Position numbers and translations under genes: made by a program. A stretch of 64,000 nt of DNA from Escherichia sp. ESNIH1 (GTDB lineage Bacteria > Pseudomonadota > Gammaproteobacteria > Enterobacterales > Enterobacteriaceae), in the NCBI GenBank assembly GCA_002918705.1, contig PQKR01000001.1, positions 496,001 to 560,000 on the forward strand, read 5' to 3'. Below, piece after piece: positions 49,813-60,324 of this stretch (position 1 is its first letter; every line of letters starts with the position of its first letter). A model generated the notes under the pieces. It did not search any database. It worked only from the letters and a program-made list of their open reading frames with translations, and was not told the origin of the DNA.

Positions 49813-51315
49813 TTATGCCGCAATGGCATTCATGATCGCCGGAACCGATAGCTCCGCGAGCGGGATCTCTGCCACCTGCTTGCGGTCGCGCATGATGATC
49901 ACCCGATCGGCATAGCCGACCAGCTCCTCCAGCTCGGAGGAGATCACCAGCAGCGCTAAGCCGTCGGCGCACAGGGTTTCAATAAGCCGGATGATTTCGG
50001 CATGTGCCCCCACGTCGATGCCGCGCGTCGGCTCATCGAGGATCAGGAACTGGGGTTTGGTCAGCAGCCAGCGGGAGAGCAGCACCTTCTGCTGGTTGCC
50101 GCCGGAGAGAAACTCAATCGGCTGCTCGGCGCTGGGGGTGCGAATACCCAGCTGGCGAATAAAGCGCTCGGCGATCTCGTTCTGCTCCCGGCGGGGAATG
50201 GGCCGCAGCCAGCCGCGCTGGGCCTGCAGGGCGAGGATGATATTCTCCCGCACCGAGGCGGCGGCAATGATGCCGTCGGTTTTGCGATCCTCCGGACAGA
50301 AGCCGATCCCCAGGCACGACGCCTGATGCGGTGAGCGTAGGGTCTGCGGCTTGCCTTTGATCGTTGCGCTGCCGCTGTCGGCAGGCTTGATACCAAAGAT
50401 CACCTCGGCGGTTTCGGTCCGCCCGGAGCCTAACAGCCCGGCGAGGCCGACAATTTCGCCGGGACGTACTTCGAAGCTAAAGGGCGCGATGGTGCCCTTC
50501 TTGCCAAAATCAGTAAACGCGGCCACCGGCTTGTCGCTGAGCAGGGTCCGGCCCGCCCGCTGCAGGGCGTTGCTCTCCAGCTCGCGCCCAAGCATCATTT
50601 TGACCAGCTCGATCTGCGGCAGCTCGCGAGTCTCCCGGCAGCCGACGAAGCCGCCGTTGCGCAGAACGGTGATGCGATCGCTCACCTCATAAACCTGATC
50701 GAGAAAGTGGGTGACGAAGATCAGGCTCACCCCCTGGGCGCGCAGCTGGCGCATCAGGGTGAAGAGCATCTCCACCTCCTGGGTATCGAGGCTGGCGGTA
50801 GGCTCATCAAGGATCAACACCTTTGCCGAGAGGTCGATAGCGCGGCAGATGGCGACGATCTGCTGCATCGCCACCGAGAAGCGGTTCAGCGGCTCGCGCA
50901 CGTCAAGCGAGAAGCCATAGGAGGCCATCAACGCCGTGGCGCGGCGCTCCATCTCTTTGCGCTGGAGGAAACCAAAGCGCCGCGGTTCACGGCCAATAAA
51001 CAGGTTATCCGCCACCGACATGTTCGGCAGCAGGTTAACCTCCTGATAGACCGTCCCGATGCCCAACTGCTGGGCATGGGCGGTGTTTTTAGGTGAGATC
51101 TCGTTGCCTTCGAGGCGGATAACGCCGCGATCGGCATGATAGACGCCGGTCAACGCCTTAATGAGCGTCGATTTACCGGCCCCGTTTTCACCGAGGAGCG
51201 CCATAATTTCGCCCCGGCGCAGGCTGAAGTTGACGTTATCAAGCGCCTTTACGCCGGGGAAAAATTTACTTAACCCCTCGGTACTGAGAATTTCCTGGTG
51301 TTGGTCGGTGGTCAT
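49813..51315 (-). CDS. ytfR: Galactofuranose ABC transporter ATP-binding protein YtfR
   Basis: 500 aa with two fused ABC domains, as in ribose/galactose importers. Domain 1 has Walker A GENGAGKSTLIKAL and Walker B VLILDEPTASLD; domain 2 has the degenerate Walker A LLGSGRTETAEV, signature LSGGNQQKVLLSRWL and Walker B FLILDEPTRGIDVG. It energises uptake of galactofuranose (and galactopyranose) through YtfT/YjfF. A triple 86-bp repeat separates it from ytfQ. Confidence 0.96.
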   Translation of the reverse strand: MTTDQHQEILSTEGLSKFFPGVKALDNVNFSLRRGEIMALLGENGAGKSTLIKALTGVYHADRGVIRLEGNEISPKNTAHAQQLGIGTVYQEVNLLPNMSVADNLFIGREPRRFGFLQRKEMERRATALMASYGFSLDVREPLNRFSVAMQQIVAICRAIDLSAKVLILDEPTASLDTQEVEMLFTLMRQLRAQGVSLIFVTHFLDQVYEVSDRITVLRNGGFVGCRETRELPQIELVKMMLGRELESNALQRAGRTLLSDKPVAAFTDFGKKGTIAPFSFEVRPGEIVGLAGLLGSGRTETAEVIFGIKPADSGSATIKGKPQTLRSPHQASCLGIGFCPEDRKTDGIIAAASVRENIILALQAQRGWLRPIPRREQNEIAERFIRQLGIRTPSAEQPIEFLSGGNQQKVLLSRWLLTKPQFLILDEPTRGIDVGAHAEIIRLIETLCADGLALLVISSELEELVGYADRVIIMRDRKQVAEIPLAELSVPAIMNAIAA

Positions 51316-51360
51316 GATGGCCTCCCCGAAACGAACCTGATACAGATGGCGCTACGCCCC

Positions 51361-51618
51361 GTAGGCCGGATAAGACGCCTGCGTCGCCATCCGGCGCGGC
51401 ATTGCCTGATGGCGCTACGCTTATCAGGCCTACAAAACCTGGGCCCGTAGGCCGGATAAGACGCCTGCGTCGCCATCCGGCGCGGCATTGCCTGATGGCG
51501 CTGCGCTTATCAGGCCTACAAAACCTGGGCCCGTAGGCCGGATAAGATGCCTGCGTCGCCATCCGGCGCGGCAATGCCTGATGGCGCTACGCTTATCAGG
51601 CCTACAAAACCGTGTTTA
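51361..51618. repeat. Three tandem 86-bp BIME units between ytfQ and ytfR
   Basis: Units start at 51361, 51447 and 51533, each beginning GTAGGCCGGATAAGA and ending with the inverse REP arm and CAGGCCTACAAAACC. The copies differ by only a few bases. This fills the gap inside the transport operon; such BIMEs stabilise upstream mRNA, which would favour binding protein over ATPase. Confidence 0.9.
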
Positions 51619-51639
51619 TCAGGCCCATGAAGTTCAGGC

Positions 51640-52596
51640 TTAATAGCCCATATTTTTCTTCTTCTCGAGCTCTTCTTTCGCCGTATCCGGCAGGTAGAGC
51701 GTCGATTTAGTCATGGTCATTTTCTCAGGCTGGGTGCCATCTTTTTTGAATTTCTCCAGCGCGTCAAAGGCCGGGCCAGCCATGTTTGGCGTCAGCTCAA
51801 CGCTGGCGTTGGCTTCACCTTCAATCATCGCTTTAAAGATATCCGGCACGCCGTCGATGGAGCCGGTCAGAATATCTTTGCCCGGCTTCAGGCCCGCCTC
51901 TTTGATGGCCTGAATAGCACCGATCGCCATATCGTCGTTATGGGCGTAAACCATGCAGATGTTTTTGCCGTTATTCTCGGCTTTGATAAAGCTCTCCATA
52001 ACCTCTTTACCTTTACTGCGGGTAAAGTCGCCGGATTGAGAGCGAATGATTTTAATATTCGGCGCTTTGGCGATGGCGTCAGCGAACCCTTTTTTACGGT
52101 CAATTGCCACGCTCGCCCCTACCGTGCCCTGCAGCTCAACAACGTTACACTTCTTATCGCCGACGGTTTTGATCAGCCACTCGCCGATCAGCTGGCCTTC
52201 GAGCACGTTATTAGCGGTAACGGTAGTCATGTAGAGCGACTTATCTTTCACATCAATGGAGCGGTCGAGGAGGATCACCGGGATCTCGGCGTCTTTAGCC
52301 TCCTTCAGCACCGGCTCCCAGCCGGTCGCCACCACGGGAGCAATAAAGATGGCATCCACGCCCTGGGCGATAAACGAGCGCACCGCCTTGATCTGGTTCT
52401 CCTGCTTTTGCTGACCATCGGCGACTTTCAGCGTAATACCGCGTTTTTCAGCTTCGCTTTTCGCAACGTTGGTTTCAGCGGCTCGCCAGCCGGACTCGGA
52501 GCCGACCTGCGAAAAACCGACGGTTAACGGGGCTGCCATCGCCATAGACGACATGGCTGCTGAGACTGCTGTGACCAGAAGTAAGCGCTTCCACAT
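51640..52596 (-). CDS. ytfQ: Galactofuranose-binding periplasmic protein YtfQ
   Basis: 318 aa. Signal peptide MWKRLLLVTAVSAAMSSMAMAA, then a periplasmic-binding fold (APLTVGFSQVGSESGWRAAETNVAKSEAEKRG). Type I binding-protein family with sugar-contacting Arg/Asp/Asn residues spread along both lobes. It delivers galactofuranose to the YtfRT-YjfF transporter. First gene of the operon, with a GalR-like operator upstream. Confidence 0.96.
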   Translation of the reverse strand: MWKRLLLVTAVSAAMSSMAMAAPLTVGFSQVGSESGWRAAETNVAKSEAEKRGITLKVADGQQKQENQIKAVRSFIAQGVDAIFIAPVVATGWEPVLKEAKDAEIPVILLDRSIDVKDKSLYMTTVTANNVLEGQLIGEWLIKTVGDKKCNVVELQGTVGASVAIDRKKGFADAIAKAPNIKIIRSQSGDFTRSKGKEVMESFIKAENNGKNICMVYAHNDDMAIGAIQAIKEAGLKPGKDILTGSIDGVPDIFKAMIEGEANASVELTPNMAGPAFDALEKFKKDGTQPEKMTMTKSTLYLPDTAKEELEKKKNMGY

Positions 52597-52667
52597 AATA
52601 ACGTCCTCGTAGGGGTGATTATTGTTTGGCTAAAAGATGTTCGCGAAGAGACTATAGCGAATGGAAT

Positions 52668-52688
52668 ATGTAACGAATTGCGTTACAT
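52668..52688. promoter_or_regulatory. 21-bp palindrome in the ytfQ promoter region
   Basis: Perfect 8-bp inverted repeat ATGTAACG-AATTG-CGTTACAT, 72 bases before the ytfQ ATG, beside the likely -10 TATAGT on the minus strand (near 52650). The regulator is not recognised; a TGTGA half-site of CRP type overlaps its far edge. Confidence 0.65.
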
Positions 52689-52726
52689 CACACTTCAAAA
52701 AAGTAAATAAAACGTTAATCACAAGT

Positions 52727-52742
52727 TTGTAATCGCTTTCAT
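52727..52742. promoter_or_regulatory. GalR/GalS-like operator upstream of ytfQ
   Basis: TTGTAATCGCTTTCAT matches the GalR/GalS operator GTGKAANCGNTTNCAC at all fixed positions except the two ends. E. coli ytfQ is a GalR-regulon gene, so galactose-linked control is likely. Confidence 0.75.
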
Positions 52743-52859
52743 TTGGCTATGAAAAATGCGGCTGAGGTTATGTACTTTTCGGTCATCTGAATGGTCTGAG
52801 AAACGCGCAATGGGTAGGGGGAAAACGAAAACAGGCGAAGACTTTCGGCGTGAGTTGGC

Positions 52860-52865
52860 TATAAT
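52860..52865 (+). promoter_or_regulatory. ppa -10 element
   Basis: Perfect TATAAT preceded by TGAGTTGGC, 41 bases before the ppa ATG. No convincing -35 at 16-18 bases. Confidence 0.65.
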
Positions 52866-52905
52866 ACCCGGCACTTGTTTGCCACACATTTTAAAGGAAA
52901 CAAAC

Positions 52906-53436
52906 ATGAGCTTACTGAACGTACCGGCGGGTAAAGATCTGCCAGAAGACATCTACGTTGTTATCGAGATCCCGGCCAACGCCGATCCGATCAAATACGA
53001 AATCGACAAAGACACTGGCGCGCTGTTCGTTGACCGCTTCATGTCTACCGCGATGTTCTATCCGTGCAACTATGGCTACATCAACCACACCCTCTCCCTG
53101 GACGGTGACCCGGTTGACGTGCTGGTCCCGACCCCGTACCCGCTGCAGCCGGGTTCAGTGGTTCGCTGCCGTCCGGTTGGCGTGCTGAAGATGACCGACG
53201 AAGCGGGCGAAGATGCGAAGCTGGTTGCGGTTCCGCACACCAAGCTGAGCAAAGAGTACGATCACATCAAAGACGTGAACGACCTGCCGGAGCTGCTGAA
53301 AGCGCAGATCACCCACTTCTTCGAGCACTACAAAGATCTCGAGAAAGGCAAATGGGTTAAGGTTGACGGCTGGGATAACGCCGACGCGGCGAAAGCGGAA
53401 ATCGTGGCCTCTTTCGAGCGCGCTGCGAAGAAGTAA
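52906..53436 (+). CDS. ppa: Inorganic pyrophosphatase
   Basis: 176 aa family I soluble pyrophosphatase, a hexamer that hydrolyses pyrophosphate to phosphate and drives biosynthesis. The signature DGDPVDVLV with metal-binding aspartates is intact, as are YPCNYGYIN and the C-terminal KWVKVDGW. The start [15 protein letters not shown] follows AAAGGAAAC; the longer upstream frame is not conserved. Confidence 0.98.
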   Translation: MSLLNVPAGKDLPEDIYVVIEIPANADPIKYEIDKDTGALFVDRFMSTAMFYPCNYGYINHTLSLDGDPVDVLVPTPYPLQPGSVVRCRPVGVLKMTDEAGEDAKLVAVPHTKLSKEYDHIKDVNDLPELLKAQITHFFEHYKDLEKGKWVKVDGWDNADAAKAEIVASFERAAKK

Positions 53437-53460
53437 TCTCTACCCGCTGTAGAAACAGAA

Positions 53461-53487
53461 ACACCGCCCTCACGGCGGTGTTTTTTT
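53461..53487 (+). terminator. ppa terminator
   Basis: 8-bp stem ACACCGCC/GGCGGTGT with a CTCAC loop followed by seven T. Confidence 0.92.
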
Positions 53488-53525
53488 ATGGATAAAAACA
53501 GCGCCACCCGAGGGTGGCGCTGCTG

Positions 53526-53870
53526 TTAATCCCGATCCCTGTCTAACCAGTTCCCGGTCTCTATCCGCGTGTGTTCATCCACCGAAAGCTGATACACATA
53601 CATCCATGCACTGCCGTACGGTGTCTGAATCAATTGACGCTTGTACTCCCCACCAGCGGTACGCAGCTCGTCGAGCTCGGCCAGGGTTTCGGCGTCAATA
53701 CGGTAAACTTCACCCAGCACCTGGCCCGGACCGGGCACCGCACCAGGGTAGTGCCCCAGACTGTATAGTTGATAATCCTCAACGCTGTGATCGCCCAGCC
53801 ATTGAGCGTTAGTCATCCAGTGACTGTTACCTTGCTTGCGTCGTAAACTGCCGTAAACAAATATTCGCAT
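53526..53870 (-). CDS. ytfP: Gamma-glutamylcyclotransferase-like protein YtfP
   Basis: 114 aa of the AIG2/GGCT-like fold. The start MRIFVYGSLRRKQGNSHWM is the family's substrate-binding YGSLR loop, followed by LGHYPGAVPG and a conserved Glu in ELDELRTAGGEYKRQ. Its substrate in bacteria is not established. It follows tamB by two bases, so it is the third gene of tamA-tamB-ytfP. In E. coli chpBS lies between this gene and ppa; that pair is absent here. Confidence 0.94.
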   Translation of the reverse strand: MRIFVYGSLRRKQGNSHWMTNAQWLGDHSVEDYQLYSLGHYPGAVPGPGQVLGEVYRIDAETLAELDELRTAGGEYKRQLIQTPYGSAWMYVYQLSVDEHTRIETGNWLDRDRD

Positions 53871-53872
53871 TG

Positions 53873-56800
53873 CTAAAACTCAAACTGATAGAGCAGATCT
53901 AGTGCCTGGTCTACGCCAGACACCGCTTCCAGATATAGCTTAGGCATTAGGCGATAGCGTAACGTAAGCGTCGCCAGAGAGTCAAAAATACCCACGCCAT
54001 ACTTCACCTGCAATCCCGGCAGAACATAGCCGCTGACCACCACCTGGGAGGAGTCGCCTACGCCCTGCGTGTCCAATGCCAGATTGCTAACGCCAAAGGT
54101 CTCGCCGATTCGACCCACAACCTGTCCGCTCTGGGCAACGCCCAGGCCCACCAGCGCCGACGTCATCGCTGCGCTATCGCTCTGTGTGCTCTCCAGCCCC
54201 TGGCCGCGAAGCAGATAGGAGAGCGCCTCCTGCTGCGACATCGCCGGGTCAGAGAAGATCTCCGCCTTCGGTTCGTCGGCGGTTCCGGTCACACGCACAC
54301 CGGCAATTACGTCGTTTTCGGTGGATTCCGGGTTACGGATCGCTTCGATGTTAAGCAAAGGTTGATCCGGCGGACCCGAGAACAATAACTCACCTTTGCG
54401 TACAATCAAATCCTGACCGTACGCGTGGAAGCGACCTTCAGGAATATTAATCTGCCCGTTTAAGCCAAGCCCTTGTTTATCCTGAGCAACTTTAAGATCG
54501 CCCGTTAAGCGCGCTTTTAAGCCAAACGCGTCCAGACGCACGTTATTACCCACGTGAACGGTCAAATTACTGTTAATCGGGATGCCCGCGCTCTTCGGCT
54601 CCTCCGGCTGCAGCTGGCTATTGAGCATCACCTCGTCGCTGGAGACCCCAACCGCGCTTTCGGGAACGTCGTGGACCACGATGCGCGCCCAGGGCACGTC
54701 AATGCTGCCGTCAAGGGTGAAGAGCTGCGGCGTGGCTTCAAACACCACGTCCGGGGAGGCATCCAGGCGGACCATCGGCGGGACGGTGATCCGTACCCGG
54801 CTGCCCTTCGCCGCAATGCGTGCGCGCCAGTTGTCGATCTGGCTCCAGTCGGCGTTGCCGCTCAGGTTAATCTCGCCCTGGCGGGTGCGAACGACCCCTT
54901 GCAGCGTCGAACTCTGGCCGTTGAAGTTCATCGCCACCTGGCTAGGCTGCATCTCAAACGGCATAAAGTTGGCATCGATATCCACGCCGTTCAGCCCCAT
55001 CTGGCCAAACAGCTGCGGGCTCTGCACGTTACCCGCCAGCCGCAGGTTGGCATTAAGCGTCCCTGCAGCCTTCTCACCGCGCGAGAAGATAGCGTTGATC
55101 ATCGCGATAGAGAAGTTGCGGATGTTAACCGTGCCGCCGAGGTTACGTTGCCCCTGGGGATCGGTCACCTGCACCTGGCCGTCGAACTGGCCGTTGTTGG
55201 TCAGGCGCATCATCCAGCCGAGATCGGCCCGGTTGTCCTGCAGCTTCGCGTTAAGATTGAGGGTATCGAACGCCACCCGCAGCGGCGCATCGTTGACGGT
55301 CTGCGTGACCCGCACGTTACGTCCGGCCAGGGTCACCTCACCCTGCGGCAGTCCCGGTTTAGTGGTGTCCCAGCTGACGTCCGCCCGGCCGCTGAACGAT
55401 CCGCTGGCCTGGGTAGTATCCGGCATAAAGGGTTTCAGCATCGCCAGATCGAAGCGGTTAAGGTTAACCACCGCCCGCCCCTCTGCGCCTGCGTCCACGG
55501 TCTGAGGAACGCACAGCTCTGCGTTAGGGTTGGTCCAGCAGTGCGGCCCAATGCTCACCTTCTGCTCCTGGCCACGGTAGTCCAGGGCGATGGCGCGGTT
55601 CAGCGACCACGGCCCGACCGGGGTGGCAAAGCGCGTATCGCTCAGCGTGCCTTTCCAGCGCTGGTTAGCACGGTCAAAACTGCCCGCCAGCCGCAGCTGG
55701 CCGGAGACCGGCTCGCCCTGCGCCCGCAGGGTCAGCTCGTGCTGCTTTTCACTGCCTTTGGCGTCCAGGGTAACCAGGCTCAGATTGACGCCCGGCTGCA
55801 CGATACGCTCCACGCGGGCGGTGAGGTTACCGGCGATCTGATCGGTAGACTTTATGTCGCCCTCAACGCGCACGCGGGCGATAGAGAGCGCCTGCCAGCG
55901 CAGGTTGTTAGCGGTGATATCCGCCTGCACCTGCGGCGCATCCACCGTGCCGCGTACTTTGACTAACCCCTTCGCCGTGCCGCCGAGGCCCGGCAGCGCG
56001 TTATCCAGCCCCGGCGCATCGATGTTGGCATCAAGATTCAGCGCCTTCACACCCAGCTCGCCTTTCACGTCGGCGCTGTTGCGCCCCAGCTCGAGGTGCA
56101 GCCCCGGTACGGTCCACTGCATGTAGCTGTTGCCCTTGAGCGAGCCGTTTACGTTAACCCTGTTGTTTTTGACGTTGCCGGTGATTTTCATCTCCGGCAC
56201 CTCCATCTGCCAGCTGCCACCGTAGAGGCTGCCGCGGGTTTTGATCAGGCCGTTGAGCTTAGAGGGCCAGTCGGGCACCTCTTTCGCCGTATTGATGCCG
56301 TCGAGCGTCAGCTCCCCGCGCCAGCTGATAGCCTGCTGCCAGTCGAGCAGCGCCTTCAGCTCGGTTTTCCCCTCCAGCGCGGCGATGGTCAGCTTGTCGA
56401 GGTTGATCTGCTGCTCGTTGCCTTTGGCATCCAGCGTGATGGTGGCAGGCGGAACCTGCTGCCCTTTCACCGCCGTGCGGAACGAGAGGGTGTAGTCGGT
56501 CATCTTGCCGCTCAGCTTCAGCCGCAGGTCATCCGCCTGATACTGTCGCTCACCGGTAAAGGGCCAGTAGAGCTGCTCGCTGATGACGTCGAGATTCAGG
56601 GGCAGCCCCGCCTCCGCCAGCTGCGTCTTCGCCCGCAGCACCATGTCTACCGGACCGGAGAGATTAACGCCCACGTCAAGGGTTTCGCGCAGCGCGCCGC
56701 CGATCTTCAGCTTCACCTTCTCGCCCTTGAGCGGATCGACGTTCAGCGTGCTGTTAAGGGTGATATCGACCGGCCAGCTGTTACTCAGCTGCGCCGTGCC

Positions 56801-57649
56801 GCTGGCGTTAACCGTACCCTGATTAGAGTCGATATCCAGCGTGTCGAGCCGGGTGTTGCCGTCGATGCTGCTCACCTTCAGCAGCAGGCTGCGCACCAGG
56901 ATATCGGTATCCCCGGTGAGGCGCAGCTGCTCGCCGCGAAACTCTTCAATATTGAGGTTAAGCGGCAGATGAACGTCGGCCATCTCCGGCAGCACCGGCT
57001 TAGAGAAGAGATCCTTCAGCGTTTCACCCAGGGGCTTCTCTTCGGGCTTCGGCTGCTCGATCTTCGGCTCGACGATCTGCTCCTGGGCCACGTCGGCCAC
57101 CTTCGGCAGGGCAATCAGCAGCCCTTGCAGCGAGGTCGGCTTGAGGGTCAGGTTTTTCTCTTGCCAGTTCAGGCCGGTGGTGAAATCCATCACCGAGACG
57201 GTGGTGTTATCGATCTTGATATTGACGTTGTTCAGCGCCACGCGGCTGAGGGTAATCGGATAGGGCGTGGAGAGATCGAGCGGCCCGCTCTCCTCCTCCT
57301 CCACCTGCGCGGCAGGCGGCATTTTCGTGCTGTCTACCGTCACGTTAATATCTTTTAGCGACAGATCGTTAACGCACAGGCTGCTGTCTCGCAAGCAGGC
57401 AAGCTTTACTGCAAGGTGGATCTCCCCGGCGTTAACCGCCACGCCGGGCTGGTCATAGCGAATATTGCGCAGGGTCAGATCGCGCCAGCCGCCGGTGACC
57501 TGGCCGATCTCCAGCCCCGGCACCCAGCGGTTCGCCGCCTTGAACAGAATATGCAGCCCGCTGGTGGTGCCCACCAGAAACGCCACCGCCCCCAGCAGCA
57601 GCACAATAAACACCACTACCCCGAGGCTTATCTTCTTCCATAAACTCAT
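53873..57649 (-). CDS. tamB: Translocation and assembly module subunit TamB
   Basis: 1258 aa, anchored in the inner membrane by one N-terminal helix ([21 protein letters not shown]) and spanning the periplasm as a long beta-taco. It acts with TamA in outer-membrane protein assembly and, with YhdP/YdbH, in phospholipid transport to the outer membrane. The C-terminal DUF490 ends in the conserved [26 protein letters not shown]. The ATG overlaps the tamA stop as ATGA. Confidence 0.97.
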   Translation of the reverse strand: MSLWKKISLGVVVFIVLLLGAVAFLVGTTSGLHILFKAANRWVPGLEIGQVTGGWRDLTLRNIRYDQPGVAVNAGEIHLAVKLACLRDSSLCVNDLSLKDINVTVDSTKMPPAAQVEEEESGPLDLSTPYPITLSRVALNNVNIKIDNTTVSVMDFTTGLNWQEKNLTLKPTSLQGLLIALPKVADVAQEQIVEPKIEQPKPEEKPLGETLKDLFSKPVLPEMADVHLPLNLNIEEFRGEQLRLTGDTDILVRSLLLKVSSIDGNTRLDTLDIDSNQGTVNASGTAQLSNSWPVDITLNSTLNVDPLKGEKVKLKIGGALRETLDVGVNLSGPVDMVLRAKTQLAEAGLPLNLDVISEQLYWPFTGERQYQADDLRLKLSGKMTDYTLSFRTAVKGQQVPPATITLDAKGNEQQINLDKLTIAALEGKTELKALLDWQQAISWRGELTLDGINTAKEVPDWPSKLNGLIKTRGSLYGGSWQMEVPEMKITGNVKNNRVNVNGSLKGNSYMQWTVPGLHLELGRNSADVKGELGVKALNLDANIDAPGLDNALPGLGGTAKGLVKVRGTVDAPQVQADITANNLRWQALSIARVRVEGDIKSTDQIAGNLTARVERIVQPGVNLSLVTLDAKGSEKQHELTLRAQGEPVSGQLRLAGSFDRANQRWKGTLSDTRFATPVGPWSLNRAIALDYRGQEQKVSIGPHCWTNPNAELCVPQTVDAGAEGRAVVNLNRFDLAMLKPFMPDTTQASGSFSGRADVSWDTTKPGLPQGEVTLAGRNVRVTQTVNDAPLRVAFDTLNLNAKLQDNRADLGWMMRLTNNGQFDGQVQVTDPQGQRNLGGTVNIRNFSIAMINAIFSRGEKAAGTLNANLRLAGNVQSPQLFGQMGLNGVDIDANFMPFEMQPSQVAMNFNGQSSTLQGVVRTRQGEINLSGNADWSQIDNWRARIAAKGSRVRITVPPMVRLDASPDVVFEATPQLFTLDGSIDVPWARIVVHDVPESAVGVSSDEVMLNSQLQPEEPKSAGIPINSNLTVHVGNNVRLDAFGLKARLTGDLKVAQDKQGLGLNGQINIPEGRFHAYGQDLIVRKGELLFSGPPDQPLLNIEAIRNPESTENDVIAGVRVTGTADEPKAEIFSDPAMSQQEALSYLLRGQGLESTQSDSAAMTSALVGLGVAQSGQVVGRIGETFGVSNLALDTQGVGDSSQVVVSGYVLPGLQVKYGVGIFDSLATLTLRYRLMPKLYLEAVSGVDQALDLLYQFEF

Positions 57650-59379
57650 AATTCAGGCCCCAGACCGATGTAGAACTGTAGATCGTGTTTTTCGTCGTCC
57701 GCGATGGGCAGAGCAAAGTCGAGTTTCACCGGTCCGACCGGCGACTCCCAGCGCACGCCTACGCCCGCGCCGGTTTTAAAGTCGCTGCGGCGGATATCAC
57801 TTACCGCCTCGCCGCTGTCGACGAAGGCGGCGCCCCACCACTTGCCGGTGACGTTGTACTGATACTCCAGCGAGCCGGTGGCCAGCTTCGAGGCCCCCTT
57901 CAGCTTGCCCTCGTCATCCCGGGGCGAGATCGATTTGTACTTATAGCCACGAATGCTGCGATCGCCCCCGGCGAAGAAGCGCAGATCCGGCGGCACCCGA
58001 TCAAAGTCGCCGGTTTCAATCCAGCCCAGATTGCCGCGCACGACAAAGCGATGGCGATCGTAGAGGGTACGGATCCAGACGTTCTGCGCCTGAAGAACGG
58101 AGAAGTCAACGTCGGAACCCCAGGCGGTATTGGAGTAGTCAATAGAGTAGCGCTGGGAGTCGCCCCAGGTCGGCATCAGGCCGCCGCGGGAGCGGGTCCG
58201 GCTGATCATTACCCCCGGATAGAGCAGCATCGTAGTGTTGGTCACGCTGCCCTGGGTAAAGTGATCCAGGCTCCAGCGCAGGTTAATGGCGCGCTGCCAG
58301 CCGCTGGAGAGATCCCAGTAGCGGGAGAGCGCCAGGGTAGTGGAGTCGGCCTCGGTATCGTTGAGATCGGTACGCTTAAAGCCGCCCTGCACCAGGTAAT
58401 ACTGCTCCAGCGGGTTTTTCAGCAGCGGCATCTTGTAGCTAAAGTCGAGCTGCTGCTCTGGCGCCGAAATACTGGTGGTCGTGGTAAAACTGTGGCCGTA
58501 GGAGTTGATCCACGGCTTGCGCCAGGTGGCTTTTACGCGCGGACCGACGTCGGTGGAGTAGCCCACCCCGGTCTCAATCGTATTCTGCGTGCGTGGTGAG
58601 ACCACACCGTGCAGCGGCAGCACCTTGGTCTTACGGGATTTTTCAAACTCCGGGGCGACAATCACCGAGTTAAACCAGCCGGTAGCGGAGAGTCGACGGT
58701 TCAGCTCCGCCAGATCTTTGGTCTGATACTCGTCGCCCTCTTTAAAGGGGACGAGGTTTTGCAGATACTCGTCGCGGATCTGCGAGCCTTCAAAGGTCAC
58801 CTTGCCGAAGCGGTAGCGCTGTCCACTGTCGTAGTCGATATCCCAGAATGCCTGGTGACGATCGAGGGCGATGCCGAGCTGGCTTTTATTGAAGGCACTG
58901 TCGAAGTAGCCTTTGCGCAGCGCGACGCTGGTGAGGCCCTTCTTAAAGCTGTCGTAGTCGTTGTGGTTCAGTACCGTGCCGATCGCCGGACGGGTTTTTA
59001 GCAGATCGAGGTAGTCGCGGTCGGTACGCGCTCCGCCGCGCAGGATAACATCAGTCCCCCCCACGCGCACAGGCGTGCCGGGCGAGACGCGGGCGATCAG
59101 CACCTGACGGCCCTTCGCCGGCGGTGGACGCAGTTCAAAATCGATGGTCGGCTCATAGTAGCCTAGCGCTTTTAATCCATCGCGGATGGCATCATCAACG
59201 CGAGCGCGGAAACGCTGGTCCGCCGTTACTTCGTCACTCTCGATGGTTGAGAGCTGGGCGCGAACGTTTTTTTGCAGCGCGCCCGATAACCCCTCCACCT
59301 GCAAACGGACGTTTGCCGCTAAGGCCGTCCCGCTTACCAGCAGCAGAGTAGTGAAACCTAACAGTCGGATGTGTGGCAC
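57646..59379 (-). CDS. tamA: Translocation and assembly module subunit TamA
   Basis: 577 aa Omp85-family outer-membrane protein. GTG start ([21 protein letters not shown] signal) after AGGAG, equivalent to the E. coli start. Three POTRA domains (about residues 22-265) precede a 16-strand barrel with [14 protein letters not shown], the conserved L6 RGY motif, and the C-terminal aromatic-poor [11 protein letters not shown]. Divergent from msrA, as in E. coli. Confidence 0.97.
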   Translation of the reverse strand: MPHIRLLGFTTLLLVSGTALAANVRLQVEGLSGALQKNVRAQLSTIESDEVTADQRFRARVDDAIRDGLKALGYYEPTIDFELRPPPAKGRQVLIARVSPGTPVRVGGTDVILRGGARTDRDYLDLLKTRPAIGTVLNHNDYDSFKKGLTSVALRKGYFDSAFNKSQLGIALDRHQAFWDIDYDSGQRYRFGKVTFEGSQIRDEYLQNLVPFKEGDEYQTKDLAELNRRLSATGWFNSVIVAPEFEKSRKTKVLPLHGVVSPRTQNTIETGVGYSTDVGPRVKATWRKPWINSYGHSFTTTTSISAPEQQLDFSYKMPLLKNPLEQYYLVQGGFKRTDLNDTEADSTTLALSRYWDLSSGWQRAINLRWSLDHFTQGSVTNTTMLLYPGVMISRTRSRGGLMPTWGDSQRYSIDYSNTAWGSDVDFSVLQAQNVWIRTLYDRHRFVVRGNLGWIETGDFDRVPPDLRFFAGGDRSIRGYKYKSISPRDDEGKLKGASKLATGSLEYQYNVTGKWWGAAFVDSGEAVSDIRRSDFKTGAGVGVRWESPVGPVKLDFALPIADDEKHDLQFYIGLGPEL

Positions 59380-59590
59380 GTTCTCTCCTGGATATCAGGC
59401 CTCCCTGAGGTAAGAAGACCGAAATGCCGCTCCCCGGCTTAACAAATACCCAACATAATGGGTTGAAAAATGGCTGGCTAGCCCAATATTTCTTAATGTT
59501 TAAATCTAGCCGTATTTGCAGCATTTATTGTGTTCAATTCAACGCTGCGTTACAACCTCGATCACATATCTGTTCCTGGGAGGCCACACC

Positions 59591-60235
59591 GTGAGTCTAT
59601 TTGATAAAAAACACCTTGTTACTCAAGCGGATGCATTGCCAGGACGCAATACACCCATGCCGGTTGCCAGCCTGCATGCCGTTAACGAACACTCCATGAC
59701 TAACGTCCCCGAGGGGATGGAGACCGCGCTGTTTGCGATGGGCTGCTTCTGGGGCGTGGAGCGCCTGTTCTGGGTGCTGCCTGGCGTCTACAGCACCGCA
59801 GCAGGCTATGCGGGCGGCTTTACGCCGAATCCGACCTACCGCGAAGTGTGCTCCGGCCAGACCGGCCATGCCGAAGCCGTGCGCGTAGTCTACGACCCGA
59901 GCGTGATTAGCTACGAGCAATTGCTGCAGGTCTTCTGGGAGAACCACGATCCGGCCCAGGGCATGCGTCAGGGCAACGACCACGGCACCCAGTACCGCTC
60001 GGCTATCTATCCGCTGACGCCGGAGCAGGACGCAGCCGCGAAAGCGAGCCTGGCCCGTTTCCAGCAGGCGATGCGCGCCGCCGGGGACGACCGCACCGTG
60101 ACCACCGAGATCAAAACCGCTGGCCCGTTCTACTATGCCGAGGACGATCACCAGCAGTATCTGCATAAGAACCCGTATGGGTACTGCGGGATCGGGGGGA
60201 TAGGCGTGTGCTTGCCGCCGCAGACGGCGGGTTGA
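59591..60235 (+). CDS. msrA: Peptide methionine sulfoxide reductase MsrA
   Basis: 214 aa, starting at GTG ([32 protein letters not shown]), which matches the E. coli protein; the upstream frame is a chance extension. It reduces methionine-S-sulfoxide in proteins. The catalytic Cys is in [14 protein letters not shown] and the recycling cysteines are near the C-terminus ([14 protein letters not shown]). Beyond it E. coli has ytfL; here an RHS segment intervenes. Confidence 0.97.
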   Translation: MSLFDKKHLVTQADALPGRNTPMPVASLHAVNEHSMTNVPEGMETALFAMGCFWGVERLFWVLPGVYSTAAGYAGGFTPNPTYREVCSGQTGHAEAVRVVYDPSVISYEQLLQVFWENHDPAQGMRQGNDHGTQYRSAIYPLTPEQDAAAKASLARFQQAMRAAGDDRTVTTEIKTAGPFYYAEDDHQQYLHKNPYGYCGIGGIGVCLPPQTAG

Positions 60236-60251
60236 GAAATTAAACAACACG

Positions 60252-60279
60252 ATGCTGGCCCACAATAGTGAGCCAGCAT
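60252..60279 (+). terminator. Hairpin after msrA
   Basis: 8-bp stem ATGCTGGC/GCCAGCAT, extended by CAC/GTG inside, then TTGCGTTTAT. A plausible but weak-tailed terminator between msrA and the convergent RHS genes. Confidence 0.65.
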
Positions 60280-60324
60280 TGCGTTTATAGCATCAGGAAA
60301 AGGCGAGAAATATTTGAGCTCCTT

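Noticed and set aside
51266-51574. 102-aa frame with repeated peptide units
   Set aside because: It is the translation of the 86-bp BIME repeats, not a repeat protein.
51361-51618. Possible CRISPR array
   Set aside because: The regular 86-bp period has no unique spacers; the whole unit is repeated and each contains paired REP arms.
54554-55966. 470-aa plus-strand frame opposite tamB
   Set aside because: Antisense shadow of a conserved gene; no start signal or domain.
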